From the NCBI GenBank assembly GCA_963755195.1, contig CAVWIZ010000001.1, forward strand, positions 1,054,001 through 1,118,000: a stretch of DNA of 64,000 nt. Direction: 5' to 3'. Source of the stretch: CAVQJU01 sp963755195. Lineage in GTDB: Bacteria; Acidobacteriota; Vicinamibacteria; Vicinamibacterales; CAVVIG01. The position numbers and the translations under genes were made by a program. Position 1 is the first letter of the stretch, and the number at the start of each line of letters is the position of its first letter. This document shows, piece by piece, positions 17,780 through 27,369 of this stretch. A model generated the notes under the pieces. That model saw nothing but the letters and a program-made list of their open reading frames with translations, had not been told where the DNA came from and made no database searches.

Positions 17780-19069
17780 CTAACCTCCCCCGCCTCGCCG
17801 GTCGGCGTCGGCCTCGAATTGGAGCGCCTCGTCGCTCGGTGGTCCGATGAGCGGTTCATCATCGGTCGTGACGACGACGACGCCTGCGTCGGTGACCGTG
17901 TGACGCCGTCGGTCTTCTTCGAGGTTGTATCCGATGAGCGCCCCGCGCGGGATCAGCACGTCGCGGTCGATGATCGCCCGTCGGATGCGCGCGTGGCGGC
18001 CGACCCGCACACCGGGCATCAGGATGCACTGCTCGATGGTGCTGAAGCTGTGGACGCGCACGTTCGGGCATAACACGCTGCCGTAGATGCTGCTGCCCGA
18101 GACGATGCATCCCAGCGAGATCACCGAGTCGAGCGCCTGCCCGCACCGAATTCCGGGTTCTGCGAAGACGAACTTGGCCGGCGGCGCCTGCGGCTGGTAC
18201 GTGCGGAGCGGCCATTCCGGATCGTACAGGTTGAACTCCGGGTTCACCTGGCACAGGTCCATGTTGGCGTCGAAGTACGCGTCGAGCGTGCCGACGTCGC
18301 GCCAGTACTTCGACGCTTTCTTGTTCTCGTCGTAGAACCGGTAGGCGTAAACGGGCGCGCGATGGATCAGGGCGGGAATGATGTCCTTGCCGAAGTCGTG
18401 GGTCGTCGGCTGGTTGGCGTCGACCTCGAGCTCGCGCACGAGCACGTCGGTGTCGAAGATGTACACGCCCATCGATGCCAGCGCGAGGTCGGTCGAGCCG
18501 GGAATCAGGCTCGGGGCCGTCGGCTTTTCCTGGAATCCGGTGACGCGATCCTGTTCGTCGATGGCGACAATGCCGAAGCGGTTGGAGTCGGCGGCGGGCA
18601 CCTCGATGGCCGCGAGCGTGACTGCGGCGCCCCGCTCCTGGTGAAAGCGCAGCATGCGCGAGTAGTCCATCTTGTAGACGTGGTCGCCCGACAGCACAAT
18701 CAGGCGCTGCGGGTTCTCACGCATGATCGAGTAGAGGTTTTGATACACCGCGTCGGCCGTGCCCTGATACCAATGCTCGCTGACGCGCTTTTGGGGCGGC
18801 AGAATCTCGATGAACTCGCCGAGCTCTTCGGAGACGATGTTCCAGCCCATCCGGATGTGACGGTTGAGCGAGAGCGACTTGTACTGCGTGGCGATGAAGA
18901 CACGGCGCAGCCCGGAGTTGATGCAGTTGCTGAGCGCGAAGTCGATAATGCGGTACGGGCCGCCGAAGTACACGGCCGGCTTGGCGCGCTCTTTCGTCAG
19001 GGGGTGCAGGCGCTCGCCCGCGCCGCCGGCGAGCACGATGACGATGCTGTCGTCGAGGAGCGCGGCCAT
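17780..19069 (-). CDS. glgC: glucose-1-phosphate adenylyltransferase
   Basis: 429 residues, the bacterial GlgC size. The nucleotide site is GGAGERLHPLTKERAKPA (residues 15-32); GQTADAV-like YQGTADAVYQN, VLSGDHVYKMDY, GFQEKP and YWRDVGTLDAYFDANM follow, then the C-terminal left-handed beta-helix repeats. Makes ADP-glucose for glycogen. First gene of glgC-eno-gpmA in the same orientation, linking storage synthesis with lower glycolysis. No Shine-Dalgarno precedes the ATG (CCTCCT is the opposite strand). Confidence 0.93.
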   Translation of the reverse strand: MAALLDDSIVIVLAGGAGERLHPLTKERAKPAVYFGGPYRIIDFALSNCINSGLRRVFIATQYKSLSLNRHIRMGWNIVSEELGEFIEILPPQKRVSEHWYQGTADAVYQNLYSIMRENPQRLIVLSGDHVYKMDYSRMLRFHQERGAAVTLAAIEVPAADSNRFGIVAIDEQDRVTGFQEKPTAPSLIPGSTDLALASMGVYIFDTDVLVRELEVDANQPTTHDFGKDIIPALIHRAPVYAYRFYDENKKASKYWRDVGTLDAYFDANMDLCQVNPEFNLYDPEWPLRTYQPQAPPAKFVFAEPGIRCGQALDSVISLGCIVSGSSIYGSVLCPNVRVHSFSTIEQCILMPGVRVGRHARIRRAIIDRDVLIPRGALIGYNLEEDRRRHTVTDAGVVVVTTDDEPLIGPPSDEALQFEADADRRGGGG

Positions 19070-19150
19070 AGGAGGTCAGTTCGGGTGTGCCAGACGTCGA
19101 ATCATAGCATGGCCAGGAGGGCCCGAAGTCTGCCTGAAGTCCTATCTGTA

Positions 19151-19195
19151 GAACAGTTTGACTTGGCCCGAGGGCATGCCTATGATGAACTGTTC
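19151..19195 (+). promoter_or_regulatory. sigma70-type promoter with flanking inverted repeat (possible operator)
   Basis: TTGACT (19158-19163), 17-base spacer, TATGAT (19181-19186). The perfect inverted repeat GAACAGTT (19151-19158) and AACTGTTC (19188-19195) brackets the promoter, as a repressor operator would. It drives the secreted-protein gene at 19231. Confidence 0.55.
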
Positions 19196-19230
19196 ATCTG
19201 AGACCCTTATCTTGGTGGAGATGAGTCTTT

Positions 19231-20307
19231 ATGGTTAATCGGCGCGGTGTGGCGGCGCTGTCCATGGCAGCGGTCTTGGCGTGCTCGGTGGCGCTCGTCG
19301 CCCAGAAGAAAGACGACAAGAAACAGACTGAAGCCCAGAAGAAAGAAGTCCAGGACGTCGTACGGATCGTTGATGGCGTGTTGGCGGGACAGCCGGCGCC
19401 GAACGATTTGGGGCTGTCGTGGGTGCACGAGGATTTCCTGAAGGCAACAGGCAACAAAGAATACATTCCGTTCACAGTGACCTTCGATGCCTCGAAGGCG
19501 GCCGGGTCAACCGTGACGCTCTATTGGCGAGTGGTGTCCAAGGACGCAGCGCTCACCGTGCCGGTGCCCCCGCCTGCCACGGGAAAGAAGGACGAGAAAA
19601 AGGACGACAAGAAAGCGCCGCCAGCAGTGCCCCGGTATGCGTACGAGGACCTGAATACGATTACCGTGACGCCCGGGCAGAGCGGCCCGGTCCGCGTGAG
19701 CCGCGCGTTCACGGTGGGGGGCGGCAGCTACGACGTCTACGTCGTGGTGAAAGACGTCGCCTCCACGGCGAAGAACGCGCCGCCGCCGAAGGCGTCACTG
19801 ATCAAGCAGGCGATCACGGTGCCGGACTTCTGGACGGCCGATCTGATCACGAGCTCCATCATCGTCGCGCAGCGGATCGAGCCGCTGAACGCGCCCCTGT
19901 CGCCGAACGAGCAGGTGGAGCGCCCGTACGCGCTGGGCATGATGGAGATCGTCCCGAGCTTCGACATGAAGTTCAGCAAGAAGAGCGAGCTTTCCACGTT
20001 CATGCTGATCTACAACACGAAAACCGACGCGATGAACAAGCCGGACGTGACCGTCGAATACAACTTCTATGCGAAGCCGAGCGGAGCTCCCGAGAAATTC
20101 TTCAACAAGACGAACCCGCAGGCGCTCAACGCGGCGACATTGCCGCCGGCCTTCGACATGACGCTCGGCCACCAGCTGCAGACCGGTCAGGCGGTGCCGC
20201 TGGCCTCGTTTCCCGATGGCGAGTACCGGCTCGAGATCAAGGTCACGGACAAGCTCGCGAACAAGTCGTTGACCAGGGACATCAATTTCACGGTCATCGC
20301 AGGGTAG
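19231..20307 (+). CDS. conserved hypothetical exported protein with Lys/Asp-rich linkers
   Basis: 358 residues with an N-terminal signal (GVAALSMAAVLACSVALVAQ) and mature start near QKKDDKKQ. There are two low-complexity charged stretches (residues 27-43 and 113-131). The remainder looks like beta-sandwich domains, with a final repeat EYRLEIKVTDKLANKSLTRDINFTV like the C-terminal domains of Acidobacteria GWxTD-type secreted proteins. No catalytic motif. ATG 19231 is the only start with a full signal peptide. Followed after 34 bases by an outer-membrane protein gene, so an envelope role is likely. Confidence 0.6.
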   Translation: MVNRRGVAALSMAAVLACSVALVAQKKDDKKQTEAQKKEVQDVVRIVDGVLAGQPAPNDLGLSWVHEDFLKATGNKEYIPFTVTFDASKAAGSTVTLYWRVVSKDAALTVPVPPPATGKKDEKKDDKKAPPAVPRYAYEDLNTITVTPGQSGPVRVSRAFTVGGGSYDVYVVVKDVASTAKNAPPPKASLIKQAITVPDFWTADLITSSIIVAQRIEPLNAPLSPNEQVERPYALGMMEIVPSFDMKFSKKSELSTFMLIYNTKTDAMNKPDVTVEYNFYAKPSGAPEKFFNKTNPQALNAATLPPAFDMTLGHQLQTGQAVPLASFPDGEYRLEIKVTDKLANKSLTRDINFTVIAG

Positions 20308-20341
20308 CGGGCCGCCGCGCACGCGGCCGCCGGGAGAACGT

Positions 20342-22288
20342 ATGAGAGACGCATCCAGATTGATCGCGACCGCGGTCGGCGTTCTGGTGGGGCTCTGCAT
20401 CTCGGCGCCCGCGTCCGGGCAAACGCCTCAGGCCGTTGGCCGCGTGGCGTCGCTCCCCTCCGGCACGATCCAGGGTTCTGTCCGCGACGAGGCTGGGGCG
20501 CCCGTTCAGGGCGTGATGCTGTCGGCCCTCGGTTCAAGCACGGCGTTTGCCGTGAGCGATCGCCTCGGGCATTTCGCCTTACGCCCGTTGTCGCCCGGCC
20601 CATACCTGGTCCGCGCCCATCTGTCGGGCTTCATTTCCCCGCGCGGTCAGATCGTGCAGGTGCTGCCGGGCACACCGGTGTCCTCGTCGATCTCGCTGCG
20701 CCACGTTGTCGCGGGTTCCGCGGCGTCTAACACAATCCTGCCGGCTTCAATCGGCGGAGCCCTGCAGGTTCCCGAGCCGGCCGCGACCGAACCCGATGCT
20801 CCGACCGCAACGGCGAACGAGCCCGGCGGCCCAAGCAAGAACGGCAAGGACGGGGACAGCGAAATCGAATGGCGCCTTCGGCATGCGCGCCGGAGCATTC
20901 TGCACGACGCCGTTGACCAGGTGTTGATCCCGGACACGGCGCCGGAGAGCGCGGGCGCCTTTGCGCCGTTCGGCCAGCGTCCGCACCGCGAAACGGGTTC
21001 GGCAGCGAACGCCGTGAGCTTTTTCGCGGACACACCCTTCTTCGGCCAGGTCAATCTGCTGACCACCAGTTCGTTTGATGCGCCCCAGGACCTGTTTACT
21101 CAGCGGACACTTCTGGGCCGTAACGTCGCCAACGTCCTCCTGGGCGCACCGGTCGGCGATCGCGCCGACTGGACCGTCCGCGGAGCCCTCACCCAGGGCG
21201 ATATCTCGTCGTGGGTTCTGTTTGGTGACTACATTACGCGCGCCGCGGGCCGGCACCGGTACGACGTCGGCGTGTCCTATAGCACCCAGCGCTATGACGG
21301 CGGCAACTTCGCGGCGTTGCGCAACGTGACGGACGGCAGCCGGAACGCGGGCACACTCCACGGCTTCGACACCTTCGCCGTGACGCCGGCCCTGTCGGTG
21401 ACGTACGGCGCGCGCTATGCGCGCTACGACTACCTCGAGGGCCGGAGCCTGCTGAGCCCGCGCCTTGCCGTGACGGTGACGCCGGTAGAGCACTTCCGGG
21501 TGAACGCGCTCGTCTCGCGCCGCGCGTTGGCGCCGGGCGCCGAAGAATTCATGCCGCCGGCCGACACGGGCATCTGGCTGCCCCCGCAGCGAACGTTTTC
21601 GTCGCTGATCGACAACGGCCCCCTTGTCGCGGAGCGTACGACGCACGTCGAGGTGGGGCTCGAGCGCGACATCGCGGCCGGTACCACGGTCTCGGTGCGC
21701 GCGTTTGCCCAGCAGGTGGACAACCAGCTCGTCACGCTCTTCGGCATCGACGAACCGGGCCGACCGTCCGCGGCGATTGGGCACTATTTTGTCGCCAACA
21801 GCCGCGGCGTCTCGGCGCATGGTTACAGCGCCGGCGTCAAGGCGGTCATCGCGCAGCGCGTGCACGGCTCGATCGACTATTCGTTCGCTCGCGCCCAGTG
21901 GGACACGTCGAGCCCGGCCACCGACCTCTCCTATCTGATGATGGTGGCGCCGTCGGCGCTGCGGACCGCCAGTGAACGAATCCAGGACTTGGCCACGTCG
22001 ATTACCACCGACGTTCCGGAAACGTCAACACGCGTGATCGTGCTCTATCGGCTCAACAACGGGTTCGTGCGGCGCGACTCCGTCGATGGGCCCACCGTTG
22101 ACGCGCGCTTCGACGTACAGGTGCGCCAGGCCCTGCCGTTCATGGACTTCAGCAACGCGAAATGGGAGATGCTCGTTGCCGTTCGCAACTTCTTCCACGA
22201 CACCGTTGGCGAACAATCCATCTACGACGAATTGCTCGTCGTCCGGCCCCCGAAGCGCGTGGTGGGCGGCCTCACCCTCAGGTTCTGA
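20342..22288 (+). CDS. TonB-dependent-receptor-like outer-membrane protein with carboxypeptidase-regulatory-like domain
   Basis: 648 residues. Signal peptide MRDASRLIATAVGVLVGLCISAPASG; residues about 42-110 are a carboxypeptidase-regulatory-like beta-sandwich (GTIQGSVRDEAGAPVQGVMLSAL, GHFALRPLSPGPYLVRAHLSGF). After a variable region comes a long string of amphipathic beta strands with aromatic ends (YDVGVSYSTQRYDGG, VTYGARYARYDYLEGRSLLSPRLAV) closing with the outer-membrane terminal Phe in VVGGLTLRF. A plug domain and TonB box are not obvious, so it may be a reduced Oar-like barrel rather than a true importer. Substrate unknown. Confidence 0.65.
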   Translation: MRDASRLIATAVGVLVGLCISAPASGQTPQAVGRVASLPSGTIQGSVRDEAGAPVQGVMLSALGSSTAFAVSDRLGHFALRPLSPGPYLVRAHLSGFISPRGQIVQVLPGTPVSSSISLRHVVAGSAASNTILPASIGGALQVPEPAATEPDAPTATANEPGGPSKNGKDGDSEIEWRLRHARRSILHDAVDQVLIPDTAPESAGAFAPFGQRPHRETGSAANAVSFFADTPFFGQVNLLTTSSFDAPQDLFTQRTLLGRNVANVLLGAPVGDRADWTVRGALTQGDISSWVLFGDYITRAAGRHRYDVGVSYSTQRYDGGNFAALRNVTDGSRNAGTLHGFDTFAVTPALSVTYGARYARYDYLEGRSLLSPRLAVTVTPVEHFRVNALVSRRALAPGAEEFMPPADTGIWLPPQRTFSSLIDNGPLVAERTTHVEVGLERDIAAGTTVSVRAFAQQVDNQLVTLFGIDEPGRPSAAIGHYFVANSRGVSAHGYSAGVKAVIAQRVHGSIDYSFARAQWDTSSPATDLSYLMMVAPSALRTASERIQDLATSITTDVPETSTRVIVLYRLNNGFVRRDSVDGPTVDARFDVQVRQALPFMDFSNAKWEMLVAVRNFFHDTVGEQSIYDELLVVRPPKRVVGGLTLRF

Positions 22289-22510
22289 CCAGCCACTGGC
22301 ACCTGACGTCACTTCGATCCACAATATTGAATGTCTACTTCGCCTTTTTGGAGTAGTAGTCGTTTCGTGGTACCTCTCAAGATACAAACTCTATTACTAT
22401 CAGTTACTTAGAGTAAGTCCATTACAGTGGATCCAGGAACGGCGTTTGCTTCGCCAGGCAAGGGAATTCGTGTCTCCAAACGGACTCCTCCTCACTGGAC
22501 TGAACCGACG

Positions 22511-25408
22511 ATGACGCCGCAACGGCGATGGATCGCGTGGAGCCGCTCCTTGTTCGCGCTGGCCGTCGTGGCCATGCTGCTCGTTCTTGGGGTGGCCAAC
22601 ATTGCGATGCGCGCGCAGTCGCACCAGGTTGAAGACGGAGTGCTGTGGCAGGCGCATCCCGAGGGCGTCATGGCCGCCGAGGTGTTCGCCGGATCGCCGG
22701 CGGCCACCGCCGGCCTCGTGCGAGGTGACGTGCTCGTGGCCATCAACGGCGCGCGGGTTGAACGGCCCGCGGAGGCCGTTGCCTTCCAGCATCGGGGCGG
22801 GGCCGGCACCAGGCTGTCGTACACCCTCGTCCACGCGGGGACCGAGCGGGTTTTGGACGTCGCGCTCGCGCCGTCGCCACACGGCAGCCCGATGTATTTC
22901 GTACTGGCCGCCGTCGGCCTCTTCACGTTGCTTGTCGGTGCGTCGGTGCGTCTGCGGCGTCCGGAAGATCAGGCGACGCTGCATTTCTTCTGGTTGTGCG
23001 TCGCCTTCTTCGGCGTGTTCACCTTCTCGGTCAACGGACCCTTCGACCGGCTCGATTGGATTTTCTACTGGGGCGACGCCGTCGCGATCGTCCTCCTGCC
23101 GCCGCTGCTGCTGCATTTCACGCTGGAGTTTCCCGAACGTCCAGTGAGCGCCATGCCGGGGTGGTCGGTGTTTTTCCCGCTCGCGTACGTGCCGGCCGTG
23201 GCGCTCGGGACCGCTCGCGTGGTGCTTGTCGCGCGCGGCGCCGCCGACGGTCCGATGTTCTCGCGCGCGGTCGACGTCCTGGAACGCGCCGAGCACGTGT
23301 ATCTCTTCGTCTGTGCCATGGCGGCGCTCGGCGTGCTGATGCGCGCATTCGGGCAGATCACGTCTGAAACCGGACAGCGCCAGCTCCGGTGGATTGCGTG
23401 GGGCACGGCCCTCGGTGCTGGTCCGTTTGCGCTCTTCTATGCTCTGCCGTGGGCCCTTGGCCTGGATCCGCCGCTGCTCCTGCAGTCGACGGCGATTCCG
23501 CTCGGAGTCGTGCCCCTGACCTTCGCGTCGGCGATCGTGCGCTATCGGTTGCGCGACGTCGAAGTGATTATCAAACGCGGGCTCGTGTATACGGCATTCC
23601 TGTCGGCGAGCGTCATTCTCTATTTCGCGATGCTGCGGCTGACCGCCTTCTTCTTTGCTGATGACGCTGATCAGCACAACTGGATTGTCGCCCTGCTGGC
23701 GACGTTCGTGGTGGTACTCGTCGCGCAGCCGGTGAAGCAGTCGGTGCAGAATGCGCTCGATCGCGTGTTCTATCGCGACCGCTACGACTACCGCCGGGCA
23801 CTCCTCGGCTTCGCGCGCGATCTAAACAGCGACCTCGACGTGATGCGCCTCAGCCAGCGCCTCGTCGCCCGCGTCGTCGAGACGCTCGGCGTCGATCGCA
23901 TGGCGCTGATGCTGGCCGACGAACGGTCGGGCGATTTTGTCGCGATTGGCGATTTCGGGTTCGACGCGCCCGCGCCGCAACTGGCGCGCGACTCGTCCCT
24001 CATCACGCGGCTCGACGCCGGACACACGGTGGCTCTTGACGATCCGATTGCCGCGGCGCTGTTTCTGGCCGAGGAGGTCGAGTTCTGGCGCGACTGCGGG
24101 ATCGATTACTTCATCCCCTGTGTGTTCGAAGGTGGCGCGATTGCGGTGCTCGCGCTCGGGAGGAAGGACAACGACGAGCCGTTCAACAGCGAAGACCTCG
24201 CGCTGCTGACGTCGGTGGCCGGCCAGGTGGCGACGGCCATCGAGAACGGCCGGCTCTACCGCCAGCTTCATCTCAAGGCCGAGGAGCTCGGCCGGATGCG
24301 CGAGTTCAACGAGAACATCCTCGAGTCGCTCGACGACGGGCTCGTGGTGTTCGACGTGGACGAGCGAATCGTCAGGTGGAACCGGGCGCTCGAGGGCTTC
24401 TACGGCGTGCCGCGCTCGAGCGCCATTGGCCGCAGGCTGCCCGACGTGTTCGACGAGCCGTTCGTCGACGCGCTGCGGGCGGCGTGGCTGGAGAACCCCT
24501 ACGGCGCCACGCTCTACCGGGTGCCGCTGACGAGGCGCTCCCGCTCCCAGGGGGACGCGGGCGACTTCGACGACGAACGCGCGTCGAAGCTGCTGGTGAA
24601 CGCGACCGCCGTGCCGCTGCAGAGCCAGGCGGGGGACTCCGCCGCCGGGACGATCCTGCTGCTCGAGGACATCACCGATCGAGTGCACCTCGAAGAACAG
24701 TTGCAGATTTCCGAGAAGATGGCGTCGATTGGGCTGTTGGCGGCGGGCGTGGCTCACGAAGTGAACACGCCCCTGACGGGCATCTCGAGCTTCACGCAGA
24801 TGCTGCTCGATGGCGCCGACCCCGCCGATCCGAAAACGCTGCTGCTCGAGAAGATCGAGAGACAGACGTTCCGGGCAGCGAAGATCGTCAACGGACTGCT
24901 CACCTTGTCGCGGCCCGGGAGCGGCGACGCCGAGCGGGCGTCGGTCGACCTCAATGGCGTCATCACCGACGTGTTTTCGCTCCTCGAGCACCAGTTCGAA
25001 GTCGGGAGCATCAAGATCAGGCGCGAGCTGACGACGACGCCGGCCGTCGTGTCCGGCATCGAGCACCAGCTCCAACAGGTGTTCCTGAATCTGTTCCTGA
25101 ACGCGCGAGACGCGATGCCGAGGGGCGGCTGGCTGTCGGTGACGACGCGCCTCGACGGAGACGGGGTGGTGGCGGAGGTGGCTGACACCGGTTCAGGCAT
25201 TCCCTCCGAACAGCTGGCGCGTATCTACGATCCGTTCTTCACGACGAAAGCCATCGGCCGCGGCACGGGACTTGGGTTGTCGATCATTTACGGCATCGTG
25301 CGCGAGCATCAGGGGTCGATTCGCTGCGACAGCGCCGTGGGGCAGGGCACGCGATTCACGCTCACTCTGCCCCTCGAGCAGGTCGAAGCGAGGAGCGCGT
25401 CGAAATAG
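22511..25408 (+). CDS. membrane sensor histidine kinase with PDZ, GAF and PAS domains
   Basis: About 965 residues from ATG 22511; an in-frame GTG at 22427 would add 28. Helix 1 at residues 12-33, then an extracytoplasmic PDZ-like domain (VFAGSPAATAGLVRGDVLVAINGARV, about 55-80), six or more further helices to about residue 410, a GAF domain (FIPCVFEGGAIAVLALGRKD), a PAS domain (NILESLDDGLVVFDVDERIVRWN) and the kinase core. The phosphoacceptor is His749 in GVAHEVNTPLTGISS; N-box NLFLNARDAMP, G1 DTGSGIP, F-box DPFFTTK and G2 GTGLGLS are intact. The response regulator starts 2 bases after the stop, so they form a two-component pair. Confidence 0.88.
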   Translation: MTPQRRWIAWSRSLFALAVVAMLLVLGVANIAMRAQSHQVEDGVLWQAHPEGVMAAEVFAGSPAATAGLVRGDVLVAINGARVERPAEAVAFQHRGGAGTRLSYTLVHAGTERVLDVALAPSPHGSPMYFVLAAVGLFTLLVGASVRLRRPEDQATLHFFWLCVAFFGVFTFSVNGPFDRLDWIFYWGDAVAIVLLPPLLLHFTLEFPERPVSAMPGWSVFFPLAYVPAVALGTARVVLVARGAADGPMFSRAVDVLERAEHVYLFVCAMAALGVLMRAFGQITSETGQRQLRWIAWGTALGAGPFALFYALPWALGLDPPLLLQSTAIPLGVVPLTFASAIVRYRLRDVEVIIKRGLVYTAFLSASVILYFAMLRLTAFFFADDADQHNWIVALLATFVVVLVAQPVKQSVQNALDRVFYRDRYDYRRALLGFARDLNSDLDVMRLSQRLVARVVETLGVDRMALMLADERSGDFVAIGDFGFDAPAPQLARDSSLITRLDAGHTVALDDPIAAALFLAEEVEFWRDCGIDYFIPCVFEGGAIAVLALGRKDNDEPFNSEDLALLTSVAGQVATAIENGRLYRQLHLKAEELGRMREFNENILESLDDGLVVFDVDERIVRWNRALEGFYGVPRSSAIGRRLPDVFDEPFVDALRAAWLENPYGATLYRVPLTRRSRSQGDAGDFDDERASKLLVNATAVPLQSQAGDSAAGTILLLEDITDRVHLEEQLQISEKMASIGLLAAGVAHEVNTPLTGISSFTQMLLDGADPADPKTLLLEKIERQTFRAAKIVNGLLTLSRPGSGDAERASVDLNGVITDVFSLLEHQFEVGSIKIRRELTTTPAVVSGIEHQLQQVFLNLFLNARDAMPRGGWLSVTTRLDGDGVVAEVADTGSGIPSEQLARIYDPFFTTKAIGRGTGLGLSIIYGIVREHQGSIRCDSAVGQGTRFTLTLPLEQVEARSASK

Positions 25409-25410
25409 CC

Positions 25411-26916
25411 ATGAGCGCCTCCCACAAAGGTACGATTCTCGTCGTCGACGACGAGGAGATCATGCGCGAGATTCTCGAGACGTTGCTGACTCGAGACGGC
25501 TACGACGTGCGGCTGGCGTCCTCCGGGACCGAGGGGCTGGAGCTGGCGCGCACGCTGCCCTTCGACGCGGCCATCGTGGACATCATGATGCCGGGCCTCG
25601 ACGGCATTGCGACGCTCGACGAGTTGAAGCGGGTCGACGAAGACCTGGCCGTCATCATCATCACGGCGTATGCGTCGGTTGAAAGCGCCATTTCCGCGAT
25701 GAAAAGCGGCGCGTTCGACTACATCACCAAGCCGTTCAAGAACGACGAAGTGATCGTGGTCGTTCGAAACGCGATGGAGCGCCGGCGCCTCGTCCACGAG
25801 AACCGGTCGCTCCGCCAGAATATCCAGGAGCGCTATCACAAGTTCGCGAACATCATCGGCCGCAGCCAGCGGATGCGCCAGGTGTTCGATCTCATCATTC
25901 AGGCGGCGCCGAGCCGATCGACGATTCTCATTCAAGGCGAGAGCGGCACTGGCAAGGAGCTGGTGGCACGGGCCATCCACGCGAATTCGTCGCGATCAGA
26001 TCGCTCGTTCGTGACCGTCAACTCGGGCAACCTGCCGCCGGATTTGCTCGAATCCACCCTCTTCGGGCACGTGAAAGGCGCGTTTACCGGCGCCGTCTAC
26101 CCGAAGAAAGGGCTCTTCGACCTGGCGGACAAGGGCAGCATCTTCTTTGACGAGATCGGCAACGTTCCGCTCGAAACCCAGGCCAAGCTGTTGCGGGTGA
26201 TCCAGGAGCGCGACTTCATGCGGCTCGGCGGCATGGAAACGATCAAAGTTGACGTCCGCATCATCGCCGCGACCAACGTCGACCTCAGGCAAATGATGGA
26301 AGAGGGGAAGTTCCGCGAGGATCTGTTCTATCGCCTCCACGTCATTTCCATTCAACTTCCGCCCCTGCGCGAGCGGAAGGACGATGTCCCTTTGCTCGCG
26401 CAGTGCTTCCTGAACAAATACGGGGAGGAAAACCGCAAGACCGGTCTCGAGCTCTCGCCCGACGCGCTCGATCTGCTGACCCAGTACGACTGGCCGGGAA
26501 ATGTCCGCGAGCTGGAGAACGTCATCGAACGGGCCGTGGTGCTCACGCCGGGACCGAGAATCGGCGTCGAGCTCGTGCCCGATCACGTCAGGAAGGCGCA
26601 GACGGCGCAGCTGCCGCCGCAGTTCGTCGTGCCGCCCGAAGGCATCTCGTTCAAGGACGTCAGCACCGACTTCGAAAAGGGGCTCATCGAATCGGCGCTC
26701 GAAGCGGCAGGTGGCGTCCAGAAACGAGCCGCCGAACTGCTGCACATCAAGCCGACCACGCTCAACGAGATGATCAAGCGGCACGACATCCGTCCCCGTC
26801 GCAAGCGCAACGGGCACGAGAACGGGAGCCTCGCCGAGCCGCCCGCCCCCGAGTCGCCCGCTCCGTCGCCCGCCGTCGGTCCGCTCGCGTCAGCCGGCGC
26901 GTTCGACGACAAGTAG
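25411..26916 (+). CDS. NtrC-family sigma54-dependent response regulator
   Basis: 501 residues. Receiver domain with phosphoacceptor Asp57 (FDAAIVDIMMPG) and the Lys in YITKPFKN; AAA+ domain with Walker A GESGTGKE (about 176-183), sigma54-contact loop GAFTGA (residues 223-228), Walker B GSIFFDEIGN and arginine finger FREDLFYRL; C-terminal Fis-type helix-turn-helix (QKRAAELLHIKPTTLNEMIKRHDI) followed by a Pro/Ala tail. The intact GAFTGA motif means it should activate sigma54 promoters. Transcribed with the kinase upstream; its targets are not visible here. Confidence 0.92.
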   Translation: MSASHKGTILVVDDEEIMREILETLLTRDGYDVRLASSGTEGLELARTLPFDAAIVDIMMPGLDGIATLDELKRVDEDLAVIIITAYASVESAISAMKSGAFDYITKPFKNDEVIVVVRNAMERRRLVHENRSLRQNIQERYHKFANIIGRSQRMRQVFDLIIQAAPSRSTILIQGESGTGKELVARAIHANSSRSDRSFVTVNSGNLPPDLLESTLFGHVKGAFTGAVYPKKGLFDLADKGSIFFDEIGNVPLETQAKLLRVIQERDFMRLGGMETIKVDVRIIAATNVDLRQMMEEGKFREDLFYRLHVISIQLPPLRERKDDVPLLAQCFLNKYGEENRKTGLELSPDALDLLTQYDWPGNVRELENVIERAVVLTPGPRIGVELVPDHVRKAQTAQLPPQFVVPPEGISFKDVSTDFEKGLIESALEAAGGVQKRAAELLHIKPTTLNEMIKRHDIRPRRKRNGHENGSLAEPPAPESPAPSPAVGPLASAGAFDDK

Positions 26917-27087
26917 AGCCGTCCGCCCCTCAAGCCGCGTTTCCGGCTCAGCCATCAGACCGTCCGCGCACGTATCGACGCGCAGGGCCTGTCAGCGTGT
27001 GCAGAACTGGGAAGCCGCGCCCGGCACTCTACAGTGTGGTATATTGTCGTCTCAAGTCTGTCAAAGTCCTTTTTAAGGAGAGCTGAC

Positions 27088-27369
27088 GTGGCAACCAAGA
27101 CGACGCCGGCGCCGACAACGAGCAACACTTGCTATCGATGTGGCGGCGAGATGATTGCGATGGGTGCACTCTTCTCGGCTGTCCGCACGTCTTTCCGTCC
27201 CCAGGACTCGAAGTTCCTCACCCTCGAAACCGGCGACGTCATGACGAAGGCCACGATGTGCCGGAACTGCGGTGTGGTTGAAGTCATCGGCGACGTGAAC
27301 AAGCTGAAGCGGCTCACGAGCGAGCCTGAGCCGACGACGGAGAAGTATCTGAAAGTCGTGAGCAAGTAA
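27088..27369 (+). CDS. small zinc-ribbon protein, 93 residues
   Basis: GTG 27088 follows AAGGAGAGCTGAC. Cys15-x2-Cys18 (CYRCGG) and Cys58-x2-Cys61 (CRNCG) make one zinc ribbon around a beta-rich middle (FLTLETGDVMTKATM). Short, soluble, without a catalytic motif; nucleic-acid or nucleotide binding is plausible but unproven. The 3' end overlaps the convergent permease gene by 56 bases. Confidence 0.65.
   Translation: MATKTTPAPTTSNTCYRCGGEMIAMGALFSAVRTSFRPQDSKFLTLETGDVMTKATMCRNCGVVEVIGDVNKLKRLTSEPEPTTEKYLKVVSK

Noticed and set aside
22289..22510. TGGCAC at 22301 as a sigma54 -24 element before the kinase gene
   Set aside because: No GC doublet at the proper -12 spacing; the gap is AT-richer than its surroundings but shows no other clear signal.
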